From: Pempheris klunzingeri
Taxonomy: Eukaryota; Chordata; Actinopteri; Acropomatiformes; Pempheridae
Length of the DNA: 64,000 nt
NCBI RefSeq assembly: GCF_042242105.1
Contig: NC_092031.1
Span: forward strand, 20,076,162-20,140,161
Reading direction: 5' to 3'
The notes beneath the pieces are model-generated. The model saw only the letters and a program-made list of their open reading frames with translations. It did no database searches and was not told the DNA's origin. This document shows, piece after piece, positions 32,801-44,400 of this stretch. Positions within the stretch are counted from its first letter, which is position 1, and the number at the start of each line of letters is the position of its first letter. Both the position numbers and the translations under genes were made by a program.

Positions 32801-34637
32801 AGCCGCACCAGGGCTTTTCTGTGCATCTGAAGCTGACATCAATGTGGAGAAACAAGTGTTCAAATCAAAAATATGAGACGTTGCTCTGTTCGTTGACTTA
32901 ACCTGAAACATCCTGCACTTTGACTCATAACATTCATTCACAGATGTCCCTTTATCAGCGCCCTCTTGCAGTTTTCTCCAGGAACAATGTGTCGCATTGT
33001 ATTAACGGATCATCCTAATGAGAGGAGGTACTGCGGTTATCAAAACCAGAGAGTGTCTCTGTGTCAATGAGGAGAGTGCACCGACTGGCTCCGCTGCACT
33101 GTCAATGAGCAGAATTGTGCGAAAGGCTATGGTGACACAGACTCCACTGTCTGAGAATGCAAGGCAGCGTTGAGCAACAGCGTGGGAAAACGAAATACCT
33201 GAATCAGGTGCCCGTGTGTACCACAGACACGGATTTAGCAGCGTCACAGCCGTTCATTAGCGGTCCTCAAGTTCAAACACGACGCTCAAATTCCTCCCTG
33301 GCAACCATTTAAGAGAGAACAGAATGAAGGATACAGTTTGATGGCCCCGGAGCGGGTGCCGATAGCCAGCAGCTGCAGGGAGGGACTGTAGCTCAGAGCA
33401 CTGGGCTGGTGGGGGAATCCATGTTCCACAGTCTGAGGAGGAGACAGTGGACAGACAGGGGGAGGGTGAGAAACAGCTGTGACAGCAGATACAATGAGAG
33501 CAGAGACATGACAGGATAGGACAGAGAACAGAGATTCTCTTATCCACTGATCACCTGTAAAGTCTGTTGAAACCCAACATATTTAAATCTCTCTCCTGTC
33601 ACAATGTCCAGTGACGATAACGATTTGAGCCAGCAAGAGGTTCTAATTATTTTTTTGTTTCTTTTCAAAGAATTTTTATTCCATTTATTTATTTCTGAGT
33701 CTGAGACAAGACTGTAATCAACAGAAATTACAGCTGACGTAGGCTGTAGGCTGACGTATGTGGATCGTTTGGAGTGGAATACAGAGGATGCTTCCAATAC
33801 AGTCAGTGAAACTGGCTCCACCAGGCTGAGAGCAGCGCTGGGTGCAGATTCAAACACACAAATAGGCCAGTCTTCGATTTATTGTTTACACAAAGTTTGC
33901 ATTGCCCTTTTACACAGAGATGAGACAAAAAGTGTCTATAAAGTCTACTATCTGGACATCGTACGTCACATGGCGCCCCTGGATGTAGGTGCTGCGTGTT
34001 CCTCGCCTTCTTTTGTCATCATCAGCAGTAAGAGCGTGGCTTTTGTTTCTGCAGCGGTGCTAAGCACTCAAAGCAGCTTCGTCCCAGTCCCCCGTTTGCT
34101 CATGGTGGACTGGAGTACCGGATCTGGTCTTGTAGGACGTCTCTCTTTTTGACTTATGACTGTATAAACAGGACAGCCTGAATGATTTATAGTTCGCATG
34201 TTCACCATCATGTAGATACTTTTCGACAAGTACAAACTGCCAGAGAACACCAGTGAAGCTGTGCACCTTTCTGCACTGCAAACACACCACACAGAACGAG
34301 CACAGGAACAACTAGCAACATCAGGCAGCACTCTTGGTTGTGTCAGTGCACTTTAATGGCCAACATTTTTTAGATAACATAATCAGGCCACATTAACTTT
34401 TTTTTGGGGGGGGGGGGTCTGCTGGTATGTTTTTTGTCTTCGTTTTCTTTCTGTCAGTTGCTGCGATGTGCCCTGAACTGTGTGTTGGATGACCCAGATG
34501 GTTTGATGTGTTGCTGGACTTTTGACCCCCTCTGAACTGTGTGCTGTGTGTTCTTCACTTACCTTGTTGAACTGGAAGAGTTCCTGTTTGAGTCGATCTC
34601 TCTGGGACTCCTGGCCGTGTCGCCTGAACCTCTTCAT
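19862..34637 (-). CDS. llgl2: LLGL scribble cell polarity complex component 2 (lethal giant larvae homolog 2)
   Basis: Cortical scaffold of epithelial polarity that opposes aPKC/Par6 and binds syntaxins; in zebrafish it is the penner gene. Twenty-five coding exons join in frame to 1006 codons (human about 1020): 34637-34563, 33432-33335, 32006-31925, 31791-31676, 31040-30882, 30153-29991, 29846-29717, 29619-29565, 29353-29199, 27991-27780, 26971-26904, 26788-26635, 25889-25785, 25362-25267, 25018-24822, 24191-24044, 23867-23720, 23640-23524, 23422-23256, 22670-22406, 22028-21878, 21797-21769, 21561-21514, 21161-21119, 19901-19862. Diagnostic segments include [41 protein letters not shown] and [13 protein letters not shown]. 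The two beta-propellers cover most of the protein. A Ser/Arg phospho-motif is at about 640-662. The start MKRFRRHGQ matches the family N-terminus. Confidence 0.95.
20190..20235 (+). repeat. Dispersed fish repeat start (GTTGGGCAAGTTACTTTC)
   Basis: The phrase AGTGTTGGGCAAGTTACTTT followed by TAATCTATTACTTATTAC is a very common dispersed motif in fish genomes, from the ends of DNA transposon fragments. Only a short remnant is present, in the last llgl2 intron. Confidence 0.5.
20440..20650 (+). repeat. Paired intronic repeat, copy A
   Basis: The blocks TGAAACCGGCTTCACCAGGC, GAGAGCAG and AATAGGCCAGTCTTCTATTA, then TTGCCCTTTAACACA, recur in the same order at 33780-33920. Both copies lie in llgl2 introns (last and first intron). 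There is no coding capacity; this is an unnamed family. Confidence 0.6.
21769..21797 (-). CDS. llgl2: llgl2 microexon (29 nt)
   Basis: The exon encodes NASQDNEDA plus split codons at both ends. It is flanked by TTCTAG acceptor and GTAAAA donor sequences, and phases match both neighbours (phase 2 in, phase 1 out). It falls in the variable C-terminal linker and is not a multiple of three, so skipping it would shift the frame. Confidence 0.75.
22676..22708. repeat. (CA)n microsatellite abutting llgl2 exon 20 acceptor
   Basis: The AC run ends only a few bases upstream (in transcript sense) of the exon 20 start at 22670, so the transcript reads (UG)n then UUCAG and the exon. Confidence 0.9.
24044..24191 (-). 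CDS. llgl2: llgl2 exon 16: conserved aPKC-phosphorylation motif
   Basis: This exon encodes [20 protein letters not shown] followed by VSLRK. In Lgl proteins the serines of this basic segment are phosphorylated by atypical PKC, which releases the protein from the cortex. The basic residues also bind membrane phosphoinositides. Serines at about 642, 646, 650, 657 and 660 of the model are all present, so the regulatory switch appears intact. The next exon (23867-23720) continues with a Leu/Glu/Ala-rich helix and [13 protein letters not shown]. Confidence 0.9.
24540..24660 (+). repeat. LINE-like 3' tail remnant
   Basis: GTGAAGCACTTTGTGACTTT followed by AAAAGTGCTTTACTAAATAA is the tail type of L2/CR1-like elements, which end in a short AAATAAA-rich stretch. 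It lies in the llgl2 intron between exons 15 and 16. Confidence 0.5.
26791..26830. repeat. (CA)n microsatellite abutting llgl2 exon 12 acceptor
   Basis: An AC run of about 40 bp that touches the exon boundary at 26788. In the transcript it is a (UG)n tract ending UGUAG directly at exon 12. Confidence 0.95.
28251..28635. mobile_element. MITE with 16-bp perfect terminal inverted repeats
   Basis: The left end TATTTACCGGACTATA at 28251-28266 is the exact reverse complement of the right end at 28620-28635. The interior is 353 bp with repeated GCGGCTTAT blocks on the plus strand near the left end and right end, typical of a non-autonomous DNA transposon. It lies in the llgl2 intron between exons 9 and 10. 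A 148-codon plus-strand frame crosses its left end but has no protein-like features. Confidence 0.85.
29190..29199 (-). other. llgl2: Probable non-canonical GC donor of llgl2 exon 9
   Basis: Exon 9 must end in phase 1 to join exon 10, which starts GAGATCCTAGTG and gives [13 protein letters not shown]. The only boundary near the end of homology that satisfies this is CACGCAG followed by GCAGGCAA. That is a GC-AG intron. The alternative GC site four bases further would put a stop codon after the junction. No GT donor in the right phase was found. Confidence 0.6.
30395..30640 (+). repeat. SINE-like dispersed repeat, copy 2
   Basis: Begins GGGCAGCAGGGTGGCGCTTA, then GTTGCCTCACAGCAACAAGG and a GTTCAAACC block resembling a degenerate RNA polymerase III B box. 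It ends with CAGTCCAAAGACATGCAGGT and the shared core of copy 1 (3150-3400). It lies in the llgl2 intron between exons 5 and 6. Confidence 0.7.
33720..33990 (+). repeat. Paired intronic repeat, copy B
   Basis: Contains TGAAACTGGCTCCACCAGGC, GAGAGCAG, AATAGGCCAGTCTTCGATTT, GCATTGCCCTTTTACACAGA. It matches copy A (20440-20650) in block order with scattered substitutions, so the two are diverged members of one repeat family. Confidence 0.6.
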
Positions 34638-34685
34638 ACTGTCTCAGCACCGGCGTGGAGCCTGTGGGCCCACAGATGCACTGCT

Positions 34686-34704
34686 GGGGGGGGGGGGGGG
34701 GGGG
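34686..34704. repeat. llgl2: G19 run (C19 in transcript) forming the acceptor tract of the llgl2 start-codon exon
   Basis: On the minus strand 19 C residues are followed by AGCAGTGCATC, so the exon carrying the ATG (34637) probably starts at 34683 or 34680, leaving 43-46 nt of 5' UTR in that exon. A later CCCACAG at about 34664 is an alternative acceptor. Confidence 0.7.
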
Positions 34705-36377
34705 AACAGCGGTCAGCGGTCACTCTTGTGTCACTGAGCTCTCATTCCCATCACTTGTCAGAAGCCTTTTTCCTTGGAGATGAGACACAGAGTCCTGCGT
34801 GCAACTAACCATCCTCTCCTAACCTGGTACCTTTATCCTACACACTCACACACACAGTGTTACAATAGACCTCGACTGGGATACGAAGCTAAGCTAACAG
34901 CTACAGCACTTGCTAGCTAGTCACATTTAGGTTGTTTATGATTGACTTTGTTTTAATAAATGTTTTAATCCACATGCTGTCTTCTTTAATATTGTACAAG
35001 AGTGAATCCTGCCAACCTCTACTCTGTCAAGAGCTCTGAAGTCCTTCAACTAGCTGTCAATGTGGTAATTCTGGTAGTAGTTATTAAGTTAATTATTAAT
35101 CATAATACCAAAGTAATAGTTTAGTATTTTTATGAGACTGAATCAATTAAACTGCCTCTTTTTCCTCATTTATCGAGGTGGTGCCCCAATCGAGGTGGAC
35201 TTTACACTAAGTCCCATTACTTCATATAATTATCTTTGATATGAATTATTTCTGATAGCCAAATTGCCCCAGACAAGGTACCATTAGCACAACATTTTGG
35301 TGCCGCTGTAAGTGGCAGAGTATTAATTAATAACATACATTTCTTGGTGCCCCAGAATACCAAACCCCAACATTAGCAAACAGCAATCTTAAAGTTCTTC
35401 CAACCTGCCGACTGCTTCGACATCTTTCAACAGTAGCCGTTTGCATTTAAATGATGTAAGTATTGTGGTCGTTATTCTAAAACTGTGCAGAAATATGGTA
35501 CACATCAGTAGCTTAAGCAGAATGAATAGACATACGAGCAGTGTGCAGCATTTGGTGATTTAAAATTCAAATGTCAACATTATGAATAAGACTTCAGGGT
35601 GTTCAGTACAGCCCTGTGTTTAAGCTGCTTTCAGACGTGCATTCTGTTGCATAAATGTGATGCTAATACTACATATTCATATGTTCTACATGTTCTTACG
35701 CCTGAATAAGTGCAGGGACACTTCTACATCAAAGCCATGACAGCTATCTCACTGGGCTGGACCAGTGACATAGCGGAATTAACACAGGCAGGTCTGAAAT
35801 GAACGCCGTCACAATAACATAGACTACAGGTGCACGATAACAGGTGCAGGTTAAATTAGCGCAGGGAGTAAATGTACCTCCTTTTGCTGAAAAATGACTG
35901 AAACAGTTAGTTGACTGACAAAATCAAAAAGTTGCAGATTCATTTTCTATTGATCTAACTGATAAATCGCCTTATCCTTGCAGCTCTAGGTTCAATGTAC
36001 AGAAATCCATCACTGAGGCAGCTTGGGGAGAGGAGGAGAACACCCAGACAACTTCAATTTAACACTCATAGCTTAGGTTCAGGCTCTGAGCGTTGATGGT
36101 GGGATAGGCCTGCCTTTAAATGGAAAGTGGGAACACAACTGAGAATCTATGGAGCCTCAGGTGGCTGAATAACTGTGTGTTTTCTCCAACAAGACTAATG
36201 ATAAGAGAAAGGAATTCAACTGGCAGAGTCTGGCACTTCATCCCTAATGATGAATGAACACACACACACAAACATGTGAGGGTGGGGTACTACAATTCCC
36301 CCCTGTCTAAGAAAAAACAAAACAAAAGATAAGGGCCAGAGGTCAGTCAGGGCACAACTAAGGAATCATTGTTTGGC

Positions 36378-36406
36378 CACCACACACACACACACACACA
36401 CACACA
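36378..36406. repeat. (CA)n microsatellite
   Basis: A pure AC run of about 29 bp in the llgl2 upstream region. Confidence 0.95.
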
Positions 36407-38061
36407 AAAACACCTGTCACACAAAAGCGGTTTCCACAGAGGCCACTTCAAAGACAGAAGGGCAGGAAAACGGAAGGAGGAAGGAAAGAAATGGTATTTG
36501 TTTCTTGAAGTGACACATAGGAAGTCACTGACAAGACTGAGCATTGTAACAGACATTCATCGACCGGTGGCAATATGCTCCACATTGTACAGAGACCAGC
36601 TCGCTAAGCTCCATCACGTGAAGGAAAGGCTGGACCACAGAGCGCCGTGAAGGCCCCTAAGCCCCGCTGTCTGTACTGTGTCTGCTGAGGCCAGGGCCTC
36701 AGCTCTGTGACTCCTTCACTCACTAGCTCACAGCTCCAGATTTAGAGAGGGACAGGAAAACTCATAGCTGCAGGCAGACATATGATCCACAGTGTCACAA
36801 GTCCGTGACAAAGGCCTGTGCCATGAGTCATGGTTTTCCACCAAAGCGGCTGATTTAGGTCCAATTGGAGACATAGTTCTGTTATTACCCTCATATCAGC
36901 TATGGTGCGTTGACTCACTGCTGGGCTGAGCCACACATTTCCAACTTAAGCTTCCTCAGAGAAAAAGTCAACATTACTGTGCTACAGCAGACCGGCTGGG
37001 CTCAGGTCTCACTGCTCTCAGACGGCTATGAGGGCACACTGAATTTCTCAACAAGAGAAATAGTTGCTCTAAACGTCTTTCCCTGCTGGTGAACACTTGT
37101 TGCGTCGCTCAACTGTGATGGTACTGACTGAGCATTTAAACATACCTATACTGTGAAGTTTTCACCTTTTACAATGTATTAATGCGACTGTGTTAGGTCT
37201 GTCGGTGTGTACGTACCATACCTGCCTTGGATTTCAGTGACTTGAATTCTTGTTACCAGAATAAAAATGCTTCCAGACCTTTATGCATTCTATTATAGTA
37301 AATACACTGTTGTCATCCTCCTGTAGTCGCATCATCACTTGCTCTTCACTCATTTTCAGATGACTTTTAGCACTACTTTATTTTAGACTAATCCTTTGTA
37401 TGGTTGTTTGTGTTTACAGAACATATATTTTCAGGTATTTGGCATCTTTATTATTTAAAACCAAATACATTTTTAATTTTGCCACTTTCCACACATATTT
37501 GTGTATCTAGTATCTAAGCCTTGAGCCTCTGAGAGGAGCATCCTATGAAAGAAGTTGAGGGACAGCTGAGAGTCAGTGTTGCAGGGAAACTGACTCAGCA
37601 TCAGTTAGCATGACTTGCTAACATTGGCGGTGATTACATTACTCTGTGATACTGATCAGGGAAGAATGTACAGAGGTACCCACTCATACTGCAGATGCTA
37701 CATCAATAAAATACCAGTACAGACACCAGAAAGTCACAGCAACTAGAGAACACCAGGACAGAAATCACTGCACAGACATATAAATCTCTCCTTTTTGGTC
37801 ACATCAATTTTCCCCAAATTGGCAATTCACAAAACAATTCACTGATACCAGTTAGACTGTTCACTAATCACTGGCATACATTTCAGAACTCTGTGACAAT
37901 ACTAGCTCTGAACTGGAAAAAAAAACATTCAGCCAAAAATCCAGACTCTGGAGACTGTGAATGAGCAGCCAATCACAACCCTCACTGCTAAGATAAACAC
38001 AACTAGAAGATCATCAGCGAGTTGTTGCAAGAGGTCACAAGCTTGTAGCCCTTGTAGACAC

Positions 38062-38086
38062 TGAGAGAGAGAGAGAGAGAGAGAGA
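38062..38086. repeat. (GA)n microsatellite
   Basis: A pure GA run of about 25 bp in the llgl2 upstream region. Confidence 0.95.
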
Positions 38087-41000
38087 CTCAGGAGAAGCAG
38101 CGGAGCAGAAAGAGGGAGCTCAAAGCCATAAGCTTTGATGACAATGGCAGGGTGGGAGGTCTCCTTTCCAAACTCGATGGCTTCTAAGGACGACGAGAGG
38201 AATTTGCTGACGGAAAAACAGAAGGAATACAAGCCCCACATATGCACACACGCACAGTGAAGCTAGCAGCCGTATGGAAAGCGTAGGTCACCCTAGAGAA
38301 ATTGCCATCAACACATTGTACATGTCAAGTGTGAGTGTCCCCCTGCGGTCTCCAGACATCCTAATCCCACAGCTGGCTCTCTCCAGTCAGATTAATTATG
38401 GCCTTTCAAGTAACCTGACGGACATTAGAGCACAAATTACCCGTTCATTAAACGCATTCAAGTGTTATTGCTACCTCAGCTACTTATCAAGGACCATGGC
38501 TGGCAATGAACATCACAATTATGTGAAGTACACTGATGTTTAAGGCCGTCAGTTCAGACAGCTAGATTAAACTCGTCCTCTGCTCTTGTACACTTCAACA
38601 ACCTCAACAAGCTGAGCTAAAACCAATGCAGCAGTTCTGATGATGGAGAATGGCGTATACTAGAGCATTTGATCACCGTAAACCAAACCGTACGGAATAG
38701 GTGTCATTGTTCATCCTCTTTCGGTTTTCTGCAGAGTAGCCAGAATGGCGGAAGGAAGGTAGACCGGTGCACATGGGCTGGGATGACACATCTCCTGTGT
38801 GGCCTAAGGGAAACTGCTTGCTTGGGGAGATTGTCTACTAATAACCTGAGCAGAGCAGGTGGTTTATGGTAGAGACAGGAATGTGTGTGTCTTCAGCACA
38901 GACAATCTGTTGGTCAGATACATAGTACTAGTTTCATTACATATTTACTGATTCAAAATCAACATTTTGCCAATTTTACAGACAAAATTGTACAGTATGC
39001 CTGCTTTTAGACAACATTTAATAGATAAGGCTAGTGATGAACAGGATTCTTACTGCTAACAAGTGACACAAAGGACCAACACAATCACTGTTTTGGGGCT
39101 GCAACGGTTATTTTATCATCCATGCTAAAGCTAAGTTAATCAGTTGCTTGTGGCAGCGGACAGATAGAGTGGTATAGTTTCTCTTATCCAACTTTCCAAA
39201 GAGGTGTCAAAAATGTCAAACTATTCCTTTAAAGATTCACATCTGTAGTCGGAACCAGCAAGAAGGGGACTGAAAAAACGTTTTCAGAAAACAGACTGAC
39301 ACAAAATTAATGTTTCACCACAAATGCTTTATGCATCATATTGACAACTACATCCAAACAAAGCTGATGCTCTCCCAGAAACACTACATGTAAGAACACT
39401 ATGTTTAACAAGTTAAATACAACTATGAACTGTTCCGGTTCTCAATCTTTAAACACACAGTAATAACAAAAGGTCCATTTACACTGCAGAGACAGTGGAC
39501 AGGTTGCTATTGTGACAGGGAAGTACCTGCTAGTTTCAGGTTAATCAGCAGAAGAGAGCAACAGAAAACACAGCGGATCAGACCAGTTTGAGCAGGACAC
39601 TGCACAGTGACATGGCCCTGGCTCTGCTCTCACATATGGATTTTTCCAGGAATTTCACATGACCGCAGAAGAGCAATGAACCTGAGAAACCTCAGTAAAA
39701 TGCCACTGAGAGCAGCGTCACACTGGTCATATTGTTTGATCTACAGTGAGCCATCCCAGATGTCCTTCACTTAGAACATGCTCCGCTCTCAGTTAGCAAG
39801 ACGCCATTTGTTATCATTCATCCCACAGTTCAGTGATGTCATCAAATTCCCAGCATATCAACCGAGCCATCTAAGTTGAGAAAGGAGTCAATGGGAGTTA
39901 GAAAAAAAGTGCATAAACATGCCTGGACACGACAACAACAACCTGAAGAAAGGGCGGCTCGACCAGCAGAGCTGCTACGTGGTCTGGTCTCAACGACATA
40001 GCTAGCATAACGAAGAGTGAACGGCCAGGAAATGCCAGGCATCCAAAACATTCTACTCATGTATGGACTTATGCAATAAGCAGAAATGCCTGCACTTGCT
40101 GCGAGACAGGGAAAACAAAACAAACTCACACTCACATTCGTAATGTTAAATAAGCAGCTATAAAATAAAGGCACATTCACACAGGTGAAGCAAAACCTGT
40201 CTAACAGCTGCTGTTAAACTCTACACCCTCAGAGGTCTGATTACGTGCTCTGATGACAGGGAAAAAACACACACACACGTGACAACACCTCCTTCTCTCT
40301 CTCGCCATCTCTTCCTTTCCCCCCTCACTCACTCACTCACTGTAAAACTGGAAGTGTACGGCGCGACACCTCTCTGTGATCTTGAGCTGGACATCGCTGA
40401 GCTATTCTTGGTTGTGCCGACGGAAACGACTTTGAGTCAGCACTGGATGGTGTGCTGTGGGTTCGGTTGTGATTGGTGTCAGGTCGGTGCGGTGAGAGGG
40501 GAGGGGAGGGGAAGAAGGGGGCATCTTAACAGCATGAAACAGAAACCATCAGGTGTGTCACGCTGACACTTGGCTAAGACCGAGCTTCCTGTGTATTTAG
40601 GCACAAGAATGCAGCTTAAACAGACAGCAGGAGGAGTCTGTCATACCCACTGCAGCAAACATTACAGAGATGCTTCCTTCCACTGATCCAAACTAAACAG
40701 AAATGAGATCTTGTCAGTTTTGGGTGTGGCTGGCAGGATATCATATCGCCCACCAACTCACTCCCTCTTTCCTGTAATCAGAACCAAGGAGACACCGAGA
40801 AGACGGGGGTCGGACTGTTACAGACCTGAGCCTAACTGCAATTCCCCTCATATAATCCTCATCCTCCTTATAGATTTCCCACCCCATTGCTCAGAACAGC
40901 AGCAATGACAAAATTCACATTATCATCCAGATGTGGTACCACTACAGGACAACTGCTGCAGGAGGACTGGACTGATGGGGAGTGGAGGGTCAGAGCGCTG

Positions 41001-42032
41001 ATGTTACACGTCATTCAGTGGCCCCATTAACTGCTGAATCTAGTCTGAATGTGTCAGTGTTTGCTTGTTGAGACTGTGCTGTTGATAAGATTTTATAAAC
41101 ATAACTTAAGTGTGTCTCAAACAACATTCTGTGGAAGTGTGGAAAAGTGCAGTCACACAGTCTCTGTAGAACACACATTACAAGTCAAAGCACTAAAAAA
41201 ATATTGCCACCAAAACACTTGTGCCTTTAGACTGAATTTACGAAACCCATCTGTCTCGTGTAAGTAACGCAGCAATATTCATCTGGAAGCATCCGTCTCG
41301 GCACTTGCAACAGATAATCAAGGCTTTCTTGCTGCTGCTGTCCCGCTTGTTTTTCCAATAAGCTACCAGTTGACAAAATATTAGAATAAACCTCCAGAGG
41401 AATTCAGTTCAATAATACAGCAAAGCAACATCCAACTGCAACACCAAGTTAACTACAAAATATTTTAAAATCCATTCATCCATCGTATGATACCGCTTAT
41501 CCTTAACGGTTGTTGTTGTTGTTAACGTACAAACCTACCACCGTACCAAACACCACCGTGCTGCCCCATTTATATTCAAACTTAGTGTTTTTCCATGTTA
41601 TTATGTAGGCTACAATAACTGGCCTGCGGATAGCAATTAACTCAATTAATTGATCTATCATTTGGACTAAATTATGAGAGGATGGTGACAAATGCCCACT
41701 GTCATTTTCCTCAGCTCAAGGTGATGTATTCAATTTGTGTGTTTCTTTGTGCAGACAGTTCAAAACCCAAAAACATTTTGTTCACTTTCATATATGAGAG
41801 AGAAAAACCATCAACTCCTCACACTTGAGAGGCTGGAACCATCACATGTCTCACATCACAACTATTTTCTGCATATTAAACTTGAGCAGCAACAATCTGT
41901 CCATTATACTAATTAAATATTTTCCATAAACTCTTCAGCCCTTCCTCTGGGTATCTTGCATGTATAATTGCCACGGTGGGGGGAGGGGCACTGTCATAGA
42001 CAAATAGACTGGATATGCATCCACAAATCAGG

Positions 42033-43245
42033 CTCTATACAGTCTGAGGGCTTGGATGTGAAATTCCTGCTCAAAGAGGTGCTTTCTGTTTCTGCTCTGA
42101 TTCATCCTCAGTTTTTGTGATCTGCTGTGAAGCGTCCGATGTGCGCGGACCATTTCCAATGTATGATTAGACTGGAAAGCATACACTGTGGCCTGCTTCT
42201 GTTCCGATATGTCCTGGTAGATCTGCTGAAAAGCCTGATGAGGAAGAGGACATGTTAAAGCTTTTCTACTTCCTATGCCATGGCATTAGCAAACCGCAGT
42301 AACAGCTTCTTTTCCTGCCTGATAATGTGTTGCACATTGGGAGGGGTGAAAAGAAAAAAGGAATCAAGTTAACAGCTAACAGCACTAAACACAGCATGAC
42401 AGTCTGAGCCAAGTGCCATGTCGGACGTTTACAAGGTACGGCTCTCCTCTACACCTCCTCACCCACACATGGGTTAGATCACTTAACTTTGCTGTTCACA
42501 GTTTAAATAAGGAGGCGTAGGACAACACCATGACAGTCCTGCCTGCAGACACACACTGTTTGCTCAACAAAGACAGCATACTGGAAACTCAGTAGGTCTC
42601 TGTGGCTTGCCCTGCATTTGGGAGGGGCCGTTAATTTTGCCTCCCTGGTAGTTTCAGGTGGACTTCACCATACAGGTGGAGAACAAAGGCTTTTTGTTTG
42701 GCTAGCGCAGCACTGATGCAGGTGGAGCTGGAAGGACTCTGCCTGTGCGTCCTTCAGCTGTATCCTGCCCAGATTACAGGACATTGTAGTCGTTTGTGCT
42801 CAAAAGTCTCTACAACTTTCTCTCTGTCAGAGTTAATCATACTGGGATTTAAAGAGGTGGAGGAGGAGCGTGTTGTGTTGGCAAAGGTTACCAGACACGA
42901 GATGACTCTCATGCATCCCACAGCTCAGTGGTACAACAGAGCTACCTGGGGGTCAGCCTGTGGCCGCATGGACACAGTGAAGTATCGTTTGGTTCATCGT
43001 GTCATCTTGTTGTGAATTTCCCTGAAACCAGTCAAACCGGTGAAACGCCCAACTCACACTCACACCCCCTCCCCAGACGGCCCCAGCAGAGACCAGCCGC
43101 TGACTCAAATGGCTCACTGACATACCTGCTGCGGGGACACACCTTGCTGAAGTTCTACGTTTCCGTAATTATGCAACACTACCTGCCAACTACTACTCAC
43201 CTGGCCGCGCACACCGAGGCTAGCGAGGAACGCCACGGCTGACAT
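42033..43245 (-). CDS. Candidate two-exon gene for a small basic protein (about 82 residues), unrecognised
   Basis: Exon 1 (43245-43201) reads MSAVAFLASLGVRGQ and ends at a strong donor, CAG followed by GTGAGTAG. Exon 2 (42234-42033) is preceded by a branch-like CTTTAAC and the tract TGTCCTCTTCCTCATCAG. It stays open in phase 0 from AFQQIYQDISEQKQATVYAF through NRKHLFEQEFHIQALRLYRA to TGA. Exon 2 is a 66-codon frame rich in Gln, Arg, His and Leu, likely helical. Both boundaries and the phase agree, which argues against chance, although the start codon context (TTTTAATGT) is weak. The first residues could be a mitochondrial presequence, which is only a guess. I recognise no family. Exon 1 could instead belong to the llgl2 5' UTR, with exon 2 a terminal exon of another transcript. 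Confidence 0.4.
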
Positions 43246-44400
43246 TAAAAGTTCACCCAATTATCGATTACTTCCTGGTGTTCTCTCCTCAGACTCTTCG
43301 GCTCGCTAAACGAACGGCTTCTATCTTGTGTGCCAGTGCCCGCTGTGGCTGGTGAGCTTTGCCAGGATGCGCCGTCAACTGGAGCTTCCCAGTTAACAAC
43401 AAGAGCAGCCTGCGGTTAGCCCGAGCACAATACATTTGAATGAAAGTCGCCCGTACCCGTCTTAAAGATTTGCTGTTGGCGTCAGTATGGACTTGGAATA
43501 CTTATTCTTCCATTCGGCTTGAAAAGCAAGTCACAAAGCAAACTAGTGAGGCGCAGGACAAACTGTAACACATGGTTCCAGTAGTAGCGTCGGCGGACTG
43601 TACCTAAGAGATAGCAGGTAAACTAAGAGTCAGCCCATTTCTGAAAGTTAAACATGAAGGTGTGCATGGAGAAGAGTGGAACTCTAACTCACAATGCTAA
43701 TTAGCTGGTAAATGAAGGCAACAACATTAAACTGCCGAATGTCTGAGTGGAATATCAGGCGTAAAAAATTAGCCAGCTAGCCAGTGTGCAATTAAAAGAA
43801 GCAACTTTAGCTAGCTTGAGTTGGAGCCGTTCAGGTGCTGGTGAGAAAACAGGTGTCTGTGAAGAACGGGGTCGTTCAATTGTTGGCAAACTGGCTCACA
43901 AGCAAACACCTGCTCCCTGTAAACGTGAAGTGCGGGCCCACCTCCTCACCCACCTGATTCAAAACGGCCGTTTCTCAGCCGATGCCCACCGTTTCCAGGC
44001 GCTGGATAAGATTCCTCCTCCGGCCACTGCCCGGTATTTAGTTGGCTAGGAGCTCTCTCCTCATACAAAGTCAAGGAAAACGTGACCAGACCGAAAGCGA
44101 GAACTCCGGGATCCAAGCGACAGCGTGTTTGCCGAGGGGATATCCTGTGTGAGCATCGGTTAAAACACTGAAAACTGCTCCTTCTTCTTCTTCTTTCCCA
44201 GCGCTGCAGCGGTAGCCTCGGCGTTTCCTGCTAGGCTAAACTTCTCTGCTCTGCTAACTCCTCCTTTATGATGCATTCGAGTGCACCTTGTAAACTCCAA
44301 CGGGCAGAAAAAAAAAGTCCTGCCCCACTTCCGTGTTAGCTTTTTTCCCCACAAACTTTCACGGCTCAGTGTAGCTCTCCATAAATTGTTCTTTCGTCAA
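43200..44400 (-). promoter_or_regulatory. CpG-richer promoter-like segment with candidate first exons (llgl2 and/or the small ORF)
   Basis: Compared with its surroundings this segment is GC- and CpG-rich (many CGC, GCG and CGG triplets). On the minus strand it has two strong donors, AATCAG followed by GTGGGTGAGG (exon end 43954) and GGCCAG followed by GTGAGTAG (exon end 43201). Because llgl2 needs a 5' non-coding exon upstream of 34683, the 43954 donor is the best candidate for its first exon. No TATA box is obvious. Confidence 0.5.

Larger units (their letters stand above)
34810..42000. other. Long first intron or upstream region of llgl2; no coding exon recognised
   Basis: About 7 kb without a recognisable exon. 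It holds (CA)n at 36378-36406, (GA)n at 38062-38086, a SINE-tail remnant at 41468-41505 and otherwise unremarkable AT-rich sequence. If the promoter segment at 43.2-44.4 kb serves llgl2, all of this is its first intron. Confidence 0.5.

Noticed and set aside
43786..44049. 87-codon plus-strand ORF in the CpG-richer segment
   Set aside because: No splice or family support; open frames are expected by chance in stop-poor GC-rich promoter DNA.
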